DNA of 21,299 bases from a virus. The notes under the pieces are model-generated. The model worked only from the letters and a program-made list of their open reading frames with translations. It was not told where the DNA came from and ran no database searches. Below, piece after piece: positions 1 through 6,567 of this stretch. Made by a program: the position numbers and the translations under genes. The first letter of the stretch is position 1. Every line of letters starts with the position of its first letter. Where the stretch lies: positions 1 to 21,299 of the IMG/VR virus record IMGVR_UViG_3300027752_000133. The stretch is one strand, 5' to 3'.

Positions 1-104
1 ACACTGTCGGCTTTAGATTTTGCAATCTGTTCTGGAGTGGCATCAGCCAGCATTACTTCAAGCTCTTCGATACGCGCTTTGATTTGTGATTTATTCGGTG
101 TCAT
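1..104 (-). CDS. Leftward hypothetical protein, N-terminal part only
   Basis: This short reading frame runs off the left edge, so only its first 34 codons are visible. It starts at an ATG on the minus strand (104-102), preceded by an AAAGGA-type ribosome binding site at good spacing. The visible residues, beginning MTPNKSQIKARIEELEVML, are mostly helix-forming and charged and look like the start of a short coiled coil or helical hairpin. I do not recognise the family. It is divergent from the + strand cluster that begins at 235, and the gap between them holds an inverted repeat and a leftward promoter candidate. It may therefore belong to a leftward early operon under the same control. Function unknown. 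Confidence 0.6.
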   Translation of the reverse strand, partial: MTPNKSQIKARIEELEVMLADATPEQIAKSKADS

Positions 105-135
105 GTTTGTATTCCTTTGTTTCCTAGTTACTCAT

Positions 136-166
136 ATTGTATGACATACCAAAAAGGTATGCGCAA
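136..166 (-). promoter_or_regulatory. Candidate leftward promoter
   Basis: Read on the minus strand, there is a -35-like TTGCGC (166-161) and a -10-like TACAAT (141-136), the latter five of six bases from the TATAAT consensus. The 19-base spacer is longer than the usual 17. The start codon of the leftward gene lies about 32 bases downstream. The inverted repeat at 145-161 fills the spacer, where a bound repressor would block polymerase. This is inference from sequence only. Confidence 0.3.
145..161. promoter_or_regulatory. Inverted repeat, candidate operator
   Basis: CATACCAAAAAGGTATG is a perfect inverted repeat with 6-bp arms around an A5 spacer, in the gap between divergent genes. Its size and symmetry suit a small dimeric repressor. 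The adjacent gene at 235 encodes a ribbon-helix-helix-like protein, a class that often binds its own divergent promoter. The pairing of this site with that protein is inferred. Confidence 0.4.
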
Positions 167-234
167 GCACTTATTTGGGGTTGTGCCAGTATTAATTACA
201 CGCTAAGAAAGTTGAGTATCAAATGGAGGGTGAC

Positions 235-396
235 ATGGATCACAAACAAACAATCGGATTTACCACGGCACAGCAGCAGGCGCTGGCGCTGGCATGTCGC
301 AAGACGGGCCTTTCTTTCGCAGCCTTTGTGCGCTCTTCTGCGGTGGCTAAGGCCGCTGAGTTGGGCGTCGAAGTTAAACAGCCACCGGCTGACTAA
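235..396 (+). CDS. Small ribbon-helix-helix-like (CopG/Arc type) putative regulator
   Basis: This 53-residue protein was found by reading the sequence from a strong GGAGGG ribosome binding site (224-229) ending 5 bases before the ATG. Residues 6-10 can form the DNA-contacting beta strand, residues 11-23 the first helix, TGLS (24-27) the turn and residues 28-43 the second helix. The FVRSSAVAKAAEL stretch closely resembles the second helix of CopG/DUF1778-type proteins. Such proteins act as dimers or higher oligomers that repress their own promoters. Its stop overlaps the next start (TAATG), so it is the first gene of the rightward operon, and it faces an inverted repeat in the divergent gap. 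It could instead be an antitoxin-like remnant, but no toxin neighbour is visible. Confidence 0.65.
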   Translation: MDHKQTIGFTTAQQQALALACRKTGLSFAAFVRSSAVAKAAELGVEVKQPPAD

Positions 397-779
397 TGGT
401 CAATGGTCGCAATAAGGGCGCAAGCTTTGAGCGTGAAATTGCCAAGATGCTCTTTGATGAGCTTGGCATAAAGTTCAAGCGCGACCTAGAGCAATATCGG
501 GCAGTGTCTCACGCTGACTTGATATGCGATAACCCTGACTTTCCGTTCAGTTTGGAGCTGAAGCGGTACAGAGACGGGCCAATCGGCGGATCACCGGCAT
601 GGTGGGTGCAAGTTGAAGTTGCAGCGGAGCTTGAATGCAAAATACCTTGCCTGATCTATAAATATGATCGCAAGCAAATCCGCTGCGTAATGCCTTTGTC
701 AGCCGTAATGGAAGACGGCGAAGGCCAAATCGAAACAGACTTTGAGACGTTTTGTTTTATTGCTAGGGAGAAAATGTGA
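396..779 (+). CDS. PD-(D/E)XK endonuclease, Holliday-junction-resolvase-like
   Basis: The 127-residue product has the compact layout of phage resolvase-like PD-(D/E)XK nucleases. GASFEREIAKML (residues 8-19) is the first helix with conserved E12. D41 in HADLI is the metal ligand of the core strand, and E54-L-K56 in SLELKRY is the (E/D)xK motif. IPCLIYKYDRKQIR then forms the late core strand, with basic residues likely to contact DNA. The family cleaves branched DNA to resolve recombination or replication junctions before packaging. It starts in a TAATG overlap with the RHH-like gene. It lies two genes upstream of an exonuclease and three upstream of an SSB, consistent with a recombination/replication cassette. 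The nuclease fold is well supported; true Holliday-junction specificity is inferred from similarity. Confidence 0.75.
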   Translation: MVNGRNKGASFEREIAKMLFDELGIKFKRDLEQYRAVSHADLICDNPDFPFSLELKRYRDGPIGGSPAWWVQVEVAAELECKIPCLIYKYDRKQIRCVMPLSAVMEDGEGQIETDFETFCFIAREKM

Positions 780-1168
780 TGAATAGCAACATAAGGCATG
801 AGGATTTATCACCTCGAACACGCAAAGATGAACTAGAGAAATCCGCCCGTAAATTTCATTTGTCAAATCCAAATGTTTGGGCTTTGTATGTAAAGTTTAC
901 CCGAGAAATGTCTGGAAGAGGCTTTTCTAATTATTCAGCAAAAGCAATTTTTGAACGCATTCGCTGGGAAACCGACACTGTTGGCGAGGACGGTAAATCT
1001 ACGTTCAAAGTAAACAATAATCATCAACCATATTACGCCAGATGGTACATGGATAGATTCCCGGAGCATAAAGGTTTTTTTCGCATCCGAAGACTTATTA
1101 GCAGAAACGAAACCGCCAAAGGTCTTCCAGAGCTAACGCCAAAGGATTTCCCTTATGATAACCGCTGA
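779..1168 (+). CDS. Conserved phage protein of unknown function
   Basis: The product has 129 residues. I start it at ATG 779, overlapping the previous stop in TGATG, with AGGGAG (765-770) 8 bases upstream; a GTG one codon earlier (776) is also possible. The segment from FHLSNPNVW to about YYARWYMDRFPEHKGFF resembles a conserved protein seen repeatedly beside phage replication nucleases, with signatures in NPNVWALYVKFTRE and AIFERIRWETD. I know of no established function. No catalytic motif, signal peptide or membrane segment is visible, and the protein is rich in aromatic and basic residues, which would suit nucleic-acid or protein binding. Its DNA is AT-richer than the neighbouring exonuclease gene: I counted about 35% GC in the 60 bases from 841. 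Its 3' end overlaps the next gene by 14 bases. Confidence 0.7.
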   Translation: MNSNIRHEDLSPRTRKDELEKSARKFHLSNPNVWALYVKFTREMSGRGFSNYSAKAIFERIRWETDTVGEDGKSTFKVNNNHQPYYARWYMDRFPEHKGFFRIRRLISRNETAKGLPELTPKDFPYDNR

Positions 1169-1946
1169 TAAAATGACCAACGCTAAATATCACGATGAGG
1201 ATGCAATCAGCTCAAGTGACGCAAAGATGGTTCACAGCAAGTCGCTGGCGCACTGGAAGGCCAAGGTCTACAAGTCCAGCCCAGTGTTTGACATTGGAAC
1301 CTGTGTGCATGCAATGGTGCTGGAAGACGGCAAGGGCATGGTGCGTGGGCCAGATACCCGGCGCGGCAAGGCTTGGACCGATCTATATGAAGAGGCGCAG
1401 GCAAACGGCGAGACGCTGCTGACTGCCAGCGATTATGACCTTGCGCGGAATGTAGCCGACAGCGTGCTGTTCCACCCAGCAGGCCAGCGCATGGCGGGCG
1501 ACACAACGGTCAACGAGGCCAGCTTCTTTGCCACTGACCCGTCAACCCAGCTAAATATCAAGTGCCGCCCAGACAGCTTTTGGGATGCCAAGGGCGTAAT
1601 ATATGACTTGAAGACGTGTCAGGACGCTTCACCCAGAGGCGTAGGCAAGGACATGGTTTCGTATAATTACGCAATACAAGCCGCCTTCTATCTTCATGCT
1701 ATGACTTGCGCTGGCTGGCCAGTTGACCAATTTGTTTTCGTAAATGTTGAAAAGTCGGCACCATATGCCGTATCAACGAACATTCTATCACCCGAATATC
1801 TTGCGTGGGGCAAGCATAAGATGCACGAAACCCTCCACAAGATTGCCAAAGCCAACGAGGCCCAGAGATGGGACACTGGTTGGTCCGACACGACCAATGT
1901 GGTCGTACTACCAAGATGGCTGCAATTGGATGCAGCCGAATTTTAA
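1155..1946 (+). CDS. PD-(D/E)XK exonuclease, RecE/DUF3799-like
   Basis: The 263-residue product fits phage exonucleases of the RecB/RecE nuclease class. The N-terminal YHDEDAISSSD segment is typical. H52 in GTCVHAMVLE, E121 in NEASFF, D140 in KCRPD and D151-L-K153 give the expected H...E...D...DxK set. The QxxxY motif is present as Q175 to Y179 in AIQAAFYL. VFVNVEKSAPYAV (residues 194-206) matches the conserved late strand. The role would be 5'-3' degradation of double-stranded DNA ends to prepare single strands for recombination or genome processing. ATG 1155 is chosen because AAAGGA lies 8 bases upstream; ATG 1173 is the alternative. The gene sits just upstream of an SSB. No single-strand annealing protein of the RecT or Beta type is visible in the window. 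Confidence 0.8.
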   Translation: MITADKMTNAKYHDEDAISSSDAKMVHSKSLAHWKAKVYKSSPVFDIGTCVHAMVLEDGKGMVRGPDTRRGKAWTDLYEEAQANGETLLTASDYDLARNVADSVLFHPAGQRMAGDTTVNEASFFATDPSTQLNIKCRPDSFWDAKGVIYDLKTCQDASPRGVGKDMVSYNYAIQAAFYLHAMTCAGWPVDQFVFVNVEKSAPYAVSTNILSPEYLAWGKHKMHETLHKIAKANEAQRWDTGWSDTTNVVVLPRWLQLDAAEF

Positions 1947-1963
1947 AACTAGGAGACTAAAAC

Positions 1964-2602
1964 ATGGCTAATACTGACTTTAAACCGACGATGATCCGAA
2001 ACGTGGAATTTAAGTATCCGAAGTTAAACGGCACTTATCGTTTTAACACAGCTCAAAAACAGAGCGAGGAATGCGCCCCAAGTGCTTCCGGCGCGTCTTA
2101 CTCAATCTCATGGGAAATGCCAAAGGACGAAGCTGGCAAGCTGCACGCTGAATTAAAAGCGCACTATGAAAGTTGCAATCGCACTGAACCGTTCTCAAAA
2201 GTCTTCGGTATGAAGAAGCTTGAAAGCGGAAACTTTGAGTTTCGCGCAAAACGCAACGGCACAAACAGCCAAGGTGTGCTGAACGAAAAGCCTCGCGTGA
2301 TTGATGGCATGAAGCAGCCATTGGCTGACTTGGCATTTTGGGGCGGCTCAAAGGGCAGCATTAAAGCCACAGCGTATCCAGTAACTGACCCAGACGGCAA
2401 TGGCGGCATCAGTTTGCTCATTGACACCGTGCAAGTTACCCACGCGGTCTACGGCGGCGGTGGCTTAGATGACTTTGATGAAGTCGGCACAACTATGCAG
2501 GGTGGACTTGACGCAGCGCTGGACGACTTCGGGCCTGCTGCGGTTGAAACCGTAGCCGCCCCAGCGCCAGCAGCTTTACAGGATGACGAAATACCGTTTT
2601 GA
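1964..2602 (+). CDS. Single-stranded DNA-binding protein (DUF2815/T7 gp2.5-like)
   Basis: The 212-residue protein has a body of roughly 160 residues resembling phage SSBs of the gp2.5/DUF2815 type, including a DLAFWGGSKGSIKATAYPV stretch. A flexible acidic, Gly/Ala/Pro-rich tail of about 50 residues follows. It ends exactly in DDEIPF, close to the bacterial SSB C-terminal tip that docks replication and repair partners. It would coat single-stranded DNA in phage replication and recruit the neighbouring nucleases and helicase. The start has a strong AGGAG (1950-1954), 9 bases from ATG. A 9-bp GC-rich hairpin begins 10 bases after the stop. OB-fold assignment is by resemblance; the tail is directly visible. 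Confidence 0.75.
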   Translation: MANTDFKPTMIRNVEFKYPKLNGTYRFNTAQKQSEECAPSASGASYSISWEMPKDEAGKLHAELKAHYESCNRTEPFSKVFGMKKLESGNFEFRAKRNGTNSQGVLNEKPRVIDGMKQPLADLAFWGGSKGSIKATAYPVTDPDGNGGISLLIDTVQVTHAVYGGGGLDDFDEVGTTMQGGLDAALDDFGPAAVETVAAPAPAALQDDEIPF

Positions 2603-2611
2603 TAAAGAAAG

Positions 2612-2637
2612 CCCCGGCAGTTGGGACACTGCCGGGG
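2612..2637 (+). terminator. GC-rich hairpin after the SSB gene
   Basis: CCCCGGCAG (2612-2620) and CTGCCGGGG (2629-2637) form a perfect 9-bp stem with an 8-base loop, 10 bases after the SSB stop. No T-run follows, so it is not a classic intrinsic terminator. It could be a weak terminator, a transcript-end stabiliser or an expression step-down between the abundant SSB and the primase-helicase. Confidence 0.45.
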
Positions 2638-2680
2638 TTCCACTAGGAAAACAGACCGATTGATTGGAGAAAGTCCGAAT

Positions 2681-4993
2681 ATGAAAACTTTAACAAAAAC
2701 AAGCGACGTTGGCAAGGTTGAGATGCTACTTGCAGCCGGTGCGCTGGACACTCGCATAAACGAAGCCGGTTCACAGTATTCACCAATCAAGCTGAAGGAA
2801 ATCGCGGCACTGGTTGACGAACCGCAGGCCATTGAGAAGTCAAAAGCCGCATTCATTATCCCATCAACTTATCGTGAGCATGACGGAAGAAGCCACGCAG
2901 CCCAACGTGAGCGCGGCGAATACTGGATGCTGGCCATTGACGTGGACGAGGGCGACCCGTCTCTCACAGAGCTGCGCACAGCCGTTGACCGAATCACCGG
3001 CAATGCTTCCTCACTGTTTTATTCGTCAGCCGGGGCCAGCGAAGACAACCGCAAGTGGCGCGCACTTATCCCGCTGTCAGAGCCTATATCGGGTGAGGAT
3101 TACGTTGACGCCCAGTTATCGCTGTTTGAACTGTTAGCCGCCGAAGGTATAACTTGTGACCCAGCATTATCGCGCACCGGTCAGCCAATCTACCTTCCAA
3201 ACGTACCGCCAGCCAAACGCGATGACGCAGGCAACCCTCTATTTTACCACGGCGCACGCAATCGCGGTGACGGCCTGATGGTGCCAAAGGAAAGCACAAT
3301 CTGGGCAAACTTGATTTTTAGGCGGAAGAATGCCGAGATAGCTGAGCAACGTGCCGCCGCCGAGCGTGCAATCAGAGCGCAGCAACGTGAAGAAAAGCAA
3401 AATAAGTTTGGTGAGAGTGATCCAGTTGCCGAGTTTAATCGTAGCAACACGATTGCCGACCTGATGGTCAAGCATGGCTACGAGAAGCAAGGTCGCTCCG
3501 ACAGCTACCGCTCACCAATGCAGACGTCTGGCTCTCACGCCACCAAAGATTTCGGCACGCATTGGGTCAGCCTGTCAGGTTCAGACATGGCGGCGGGCAT
3601 CGGCCAAACCAGCGCAGAGTTCTGCTGGGGCGACGCATTCGACCTTTATTGCTTCTACGAGCATGGGAACGACATGCGGGTGGCTGTCAGGACTTACGCA
3701 GCCGAATTGCGGCCCAGCCCGTTTGAAGAGGTCAAGCAGGCGGCACCAGAGGCCGAATACGAGCCTGATGACGGCTTAGACGACTTTGACACCGTACCAG
3801 AGGCCCAGATTGCGCCAGAGGTCCAACCTAAGCCTACACAGAGGCAGGAATGGCCGACTAGGGTTTTCCGGTTCGATGAGGCAAGTTTACCGCGCAGGCA
3901 GTGGGTTTATGGTCATCACCACATTCGAGGTTTTGTTAGCGTCACGGCATCCGCCGGTGGCATAGGCAAGACTTCGCTTACTATGGTTGAGGCGTTGGCA
4001 GTTGCAACGAATCGGCCATTGCTGAACGAGAAGGTAATTCAGCAGACAAACACTTGGATAATTAATTTAGAGGACGATCTGTCAGAAATGCAATTGCGCT
4101 TGGCAGCGGCCATGAAGCATTACAAGGTCAGCCACGATGACATTGACGGCAAGTTGTTTATGGATGCGGAAGACACAATTGGCATCACGCTGGCCGCTGA
4201 GACGAGGGACGGCATCATCCAAAATGACGCCCTGCTCAACTTAATGCGCGACAAGATCAAAGCCAACAATATTGGTTTAGTCATAATTGACCCATTTGTC
4301 TCAGTTCACCAAGTTAATGAAAACTCAAATATGAGTGTGCAAGTGGTGGTCGCAATGCTGCGCAAGCTGGCCAGAGAGGCCAATGTCGCCATTCACGTCG
4401 TGCATCACGTTAGAAAGGGCAACGGCGTTGACGCTGACATCGATAGCGTCAGAGGCGCAGGCTCACTTATTGGTGCGGCCAGAGCAGCCAGAGTTATCAA
4501 CCGGGTTAGCCTAGAAGACGCAACCGCGCTGGGCGTGCCGGAAGACAGCGCCAGAGGTCTGTTTAGGGTTGATGACGGCAAGGCTAATCTCAGCGCGCCA
4601 GCAGACAAGGCAGTCTACCGGCGCATGATTGGCGTCAAACTCGACAACGAAGAATACATTGGCGTGGCCGTTGAGTTCAACCTGCCAGATCAGTGGTCAG
4701 GCATGTCAACCAGTGTAGTCAACAATATGCTGGCACTCATCGACAAGGGGCCAGAGGATGGCGAGCGCTACTCAATCAGGCCGCAAGACCGGCAGCGTTG
4801 GGTTGGCCTAGTCATCACGGGTTATGTGTTCCCAAACATAGACGACGCGAAGACCAGCGGGCAAGCCAAGTCAATTCTGCGCAAGTGGATGGATGAGGGC
4901 TTGATTGAAGAGCAACAGTATCACAGCCCAAGCCAGCGCAAGGAGCGTGGCGGCGTGATGTCAACAGGTAGAGTTGGGGAGATGGGAATATGA
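2681..4993 (+). CDS. Primase-helicase fusion (AEP-like primase plus RepA/AAA_25 helicase)
   Basis: I place the start at ATG 2681 with GGAGA 10 bases upstream, giving 770 residues. A longer frame would start inside the loop of the preceding hairpin. Residues about 55-210 look like an archaeo-eukaryotic-type primase: D87-x-D89 in AIDVDEGD, KWR at 125-127 and a later CDPALSRTGQPIYLPNVPP segment. Residues about 250-340 resemble a primase-associated zinc-ribbon-like domain that has lost its cysteines (SYRSPMQTSG ... DAFDLYCFYEHGND). Residues about 400-670 form a RecA-fold helicase of the RepA/AAA_25 class, with Walker A ASAGGIGKTS (423-432), Walker B LVIID (D537) and HHVRKG as the sensor region. 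The C-terminus looks like a winged-helix or linker. It would prime and unwind at the fork. The ATGA overlap couples it to the next gene. Confidence 0.8.
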   Translation: MKTLTKTSDVGKVEMLLAAGALDTRINEAGSQYSPIKLKEIAALVDEPQAIEKSKAAFIIPSTYREHDGRSHAAQRERGEYWMLAIDVDEGDPSLTELRTAVDRITGNASSLFYSSAGASEDNRKWRALIPLSEPISGEDYVDAQLSLFELLAAEGITCDPALSRTGQPIYLPNVPPAKRDDAGNPLFYHGARNRGDGLMVPKESTIWANLIFRRKNAEIAEQRAAAERAIRAQQREEKQNKFGESDPVAEFNRSNTIADLMVKHGYEKQGRSDSYRSPMQTSGSHATKDFGTHWVSLSGSDMAAGIGQTSAEFCWGDAFDLYCFYEHGNDMRVAVRTYAAELRPSPFEEVKQAAPEAEYEPDDGLDDFDTVPEAQIAPEVQPKPTQRQEWPTRVFRFDEASLPRRQWVYGHHHIRGFVSVTASAGGIGKTSLTMVEALAVATNRPLLNEKVIQQTNTWIINLEDDLSEMQLRLAAAMKHYKVSHDDIDGKLFMDAEDTIGITLAAETRDGIIQNDALLNLMRDKIKANNIGLVIIDPFVSVHQVNENSNMSVQVVVAMLRKLAREANVAIHVVHHVRKGNGVDADIDSVRGAGSLIGAARAARVINRVSLEDATALGVPEDSARGLFRVDDGKANLSAPADKAVYRRMIGVKLDNEEYIGVAVEFNLPDQWSGMSTSVVNNMLALIDKGPEDGERYSIRPQDRQRWVGLVITGYVFPNIDDAKTSGQAKSILRKWMDEGLIEEQQYHSPSQRKERGGVMSTGRVGEMGI

Positions 4994-5322
4994 GTATAGT
5001 TGGATGGACAGGGGACTCTAAAGATTGCTTTCACAGGTATCACGACAGAAAGGAAAAAGAAAACGCGCTTGAGTTTACTTGGTTCGCAAACAGCAACCCA
5101 AGTCTTGAGTTTTATTGGCCAAATCGTGACAAGGCTCCGTGGCACATCCAGTGCGTCACCAAGATAGGCGATGACGACGTTGAGATGAACTTCTGGCCAC
5201 ACAAGTCAAAAGGACAGTTTAAGTACGAGAAGGCCATTGAGCCGTTGAGCGCGTTTATCTATGAGCTAAGAAAACGGATCAATGAAGCCGAAAGAGAAGA
5301 AGATTTTGATGTCGTTGAGTAG
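4990..5322 (+). CDS. Hypothetical protein coupled to the primase-helicase
   Basis: This 110-residue protein starts in an ATGA overlap with the primase-helicase stop and so is probably translationally coupled to it. It is rich in tryptophan and other aromatics (WTGDS, FTWFAN, FYWPN, APWHIQ, NFWPH) in a pattern suggesting a small beta-sheet domain. A basic helix, AFIYELRKRINEAEREED, follows, and the end is acidic. I do not recognise the family, and no catalytic motif or membrane segment is visible. Its position between a replicative helicase and a repeat cluster makes a replication accessory role reasonable, but this is context only. The first repeat of the downstream cluster begins within its stop codon. 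Confidence 0.65.
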   Translation: MSIVGWTGDSKDCFHRYHDRKEKENALEFTWFANSNPSLEFYWPNRDKAPWHIQCVTKIGDDDVEMNFWPHKSKGQFKYEKAIEPLSAFIYELRKRINEAEREEDFDVVE

Positions 5323-5486
5323 TGCGCCAGTGGATTTTCTCAGTGGCGCACCAGTGGCGCGACTGGCGCATTTGGCTGAAAGCCGTGAAATTAAGGGTGA
5401 TTCGGAAATATCGCAAACACCTTATTTATATAGTGCGCCACTGGATTTACTGAATTTCCTCCGGAAATTTACACCCAGTGGCGCAC
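5322..5486. repeat. Cluster of six CCAGTGGCGCAC elements, candidate origin or control site
   Basis: Six copies of a roughly 12-base element with consensus CCAGTGGCGCAC lie in 165 bases: minus orientation at 5322-5333 and 5433-5444; plus orientation at 5341-5351, 5351-5360 (truncated), 5362-5370 (one change) and 5475-5486. The 19 bases at 5322-5340 recur at 5433-5451 with two differences. The last two copies form a perfect 13-bp inverted repeat (5432-5444 with 5475-5487) that encloses AATTTCC-TCC-GGAAATT (5453-5469). An AT-rich TTATTTATATA patch sits at 5422-5432. Iteron-like repeats beside an AT-rich patch, directly after SSB and primase-helicase genes, are what a replication origin would look like. 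A cluster of regulator-binding sites is the alternative. Confidence 0.6.
5453..5469. repeat. Inner palindrome of the nested hairpin
   Basis: AATTTCC, a 3-base spacer and GGAAATT form a perfect 7-bp inverted repeat. It is enclosed by the 13-bp inverted repeat 5432-5444/5475-5487, so the strand could fold as a long interrupted hairpin or cruciform of 56 bases. Confidence 0.5.
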
Positions 5487-5505
5487 TTTGTCAAGACGCA
5501 GGTCT

Positions 5506-5541
5506 AAAAAGAGTTGGCCAATGCCAACACTCTCTTTTTTT
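5506..5541. terminator. Probable bidirectional intrinsic terminator
   Basis: AAAAAGAG and TTGGC on the left (5506-5518) pair with GCCAA and CTCTTTTT on the right, across a CAAT loop and a short CACT bulge. A T-run at 5535-5541 lies on the + strand and an A-run at 5506-5510 gives a T-run on the other strand. It would end rightward transcription coming out of the repeat cluster, and could also stop leftward transcription. Confidence 0.6.
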
Positions 5542-5565
5542 GAGACGACCAGCAGCGCCATTGCC

Positions 5566-5593
5566 GGGGCTTTCTTGGCTGACGCCAAGCCCC
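5566..5593. repeat. Hairpin upstream of the gene at 5664
   Basis: GGGGCTT (5566-5572) pairs with AAGCCCC (5587-5593), and an inner GGC-TGAC-GCC extends the stem after a 4-base bulge. No T-run follows. It lies between the terminator at 5541 and the start at 5664. The remaining 5594-5663 is GGTTGG-rich with no convincing promoter, so the hairpin may be a leader structure or part of the presumed origin. Confidence 0.4.
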
Positions 5594-5663
5594 GTCAAAG
5601 TCGCAGTTTTGCGTCCTTGCTTCGGTTGGCAGGGTTGGAATAGGTTAAAAGGGTTGGTCCACA

Positions 5664-6260
5664 ATGGTTAATAAAGTTAAAGCAGGAAAGCCAAAGTCGG
5701 CATCAGCTAAAGCGGCGATGGCCAATCGTGGTAAGTTTGAAAGTAAGCACACTAACTACGGTGAGCCGGTCCACTACAAGGTAGCAGCGGCAGTGGTCCC
5801 GTTTAGTGCCGCGTCGGCTAAGGCGGCAATGGTCTGGGGTGATACGCTGGTTGAGAGTGTGCCGCCAGCTTACGCGCTGCGCTACAGAGAGCTGAAGGGT
5901 GATCTGGACGCCGCCATGATGACAGACAATTACACGCTCTGTGCGGAGTTGGCTGCGTCTCTCATAAAGGCGCTCAAGATGATGAATGAGAAAGCAAGGG
6001 TCGACGGCTTCAAGCCGCCGCAAGTTGATGGCCATATCGTTGAATGGGGCGGCAAGATATATTGCTTCCTCGCCAGCGGTGATCTGGCCGCAGTGCGCAA
6101 GGCTAGGCCGACGTGGGCCGTGTATCATCTGAGCGACGTGTGCGCCGTCCTAAGCGTGCGCACAGACGAGATGATGGCCGCAGTGGTAGACAAGTTTCCC
6201 AACGCCAAGATTGTTGACGTTAGGTTGTATGATGATGAAATCCCATTTGGGCATGATTGA
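5664..6260 (+). CDS. Hypothetical protein with a near-terminal DDEIPF motif
   Basis: I do not recognise this 198-residue protein. The N-terminus is basic and repeats a short element, SASAKAAM near residue 12 and SAASAKAAM near residue 48, suggesting a flexible or duplicated start. The middle (residues about 60-115) is helical with MMTDNYTLCAELAASLIKALKMMNEKA. The rest looks like a small alpha/beta domain (HIVEWGGKIYCFLASGDLAAVRKARPTWAVYHLSDVCAV). It ends DDEIPFGHD, repeating the SSB tip found at 2602 but three residues from the end. The start ATG has only a weak AAGGG about 10 bases upstream, so expression may be low or controlled by the structured leader. It precedes a DUF6378-like gene by 11 bases, probably in one transcript. 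Function unknown. Confidence 0.65.
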   Translation: MVNKVKAGKPKSASAKAAMANRGKFESKHTNYGEPVHYKVAAAVVPFSAASAKAAMVWGDTLVESVPPAYALRYRELKGDLDAAMMTDNYTLCAELAASLIKALKMMNEKARVDGFKPPQVDGHIVEWGGKIYCFLASGDLAAVRKARPTWAVYHLSDVCAVLSVRTDEMMAAVVDKFPNAKIVDVRLYDDEIPFGHD

Positions 6261-6271
6261 AGGAAGATAAG

Positions 6272-6559
6272 ATGAAACGTGACGAAATACTCAAGAGCGC
6301 CGGTCACTTGATAAGCAAGGATCGACACGACACATACGGAGACAGCGCGACGTCTCACAGCCGCATAGCTGCGTTCTGGTCAACTTATCTAGGCGTGGAG
6401 CTTAGCGCAGTTGACGTGGCATCCATGATGGTGCTGATGAAGGTCAGCAGAAGTATCGGCGGGTCAGCCTCGCCGCATCTCGACAACTTCGTGGATATTT
6501 GTGGGTATGCGGCGTTGGCCGGTGAGATGGCCGCTGACAGCTCAAAGGATGCCGGGTGA
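6272..6559 (+). CDS. DUF6378-like phage protein
   Basis: The 95-residue protein matches the phage DUF6378 pattern almost end to end: MKRDEILKSAGHLI, then DRHDTYGDSATSHSRIAAFW, a long helix DVASMMVLMKVSRS, then PHLDNFVDICGYAALAGE. Conserved His, Asp and Glu residues suggest metal binding, and the helical layout resembles small nucleotide-pyrophosphohydrolase-type folds, but no activity is established to my knowledge. ATG 6272 is chosen because AAGGA lies 7 bases upstream; a TTG at 6257 would overlap the previous stop and has poorer support. It is the last gene before a strong terminator (6648-6686), closing the early or middle transcript. Confidence 0.75.
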   Translation: MKRDEILKSAGHLISKDRHDTYGDSATSHSRIAAFWSTYLGVELSAVDVASMMVLMKVSRSIGGSASPHLDNFVDICGYAALAGEMAADSSKDAG

Positions 6560-6567
6560 GCCTAAAT

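Noticed and set aside
137-415. Open frame over the divergent region and the RHH-like gene
   Set aside because: It covers the palindrome and overlaps the well-supported gene at 235-396, which has a strong ribosome binding site and TAATG coupling. Its own start has no support.
2621-2680. 20-residue N-terminal extension of the primase-helicase
   Set aside because: The TTG start would lie in the loop of a hairpin without a ribosome binding site, while ATG 2681 has GGAGA upstream.
5322-5486. CRISPR array
   Set aside because: Repeats are only about 12 bases, occur in both orientations and have irregular spacing, unlike CRISPR repeats.
5282-5671. 129-codon open frame over the repeat cluster
   Set aside because: It runs through repeats, a terminator and hairpins, encodes low-quality sequence, and overlaps the ends of two better genes.
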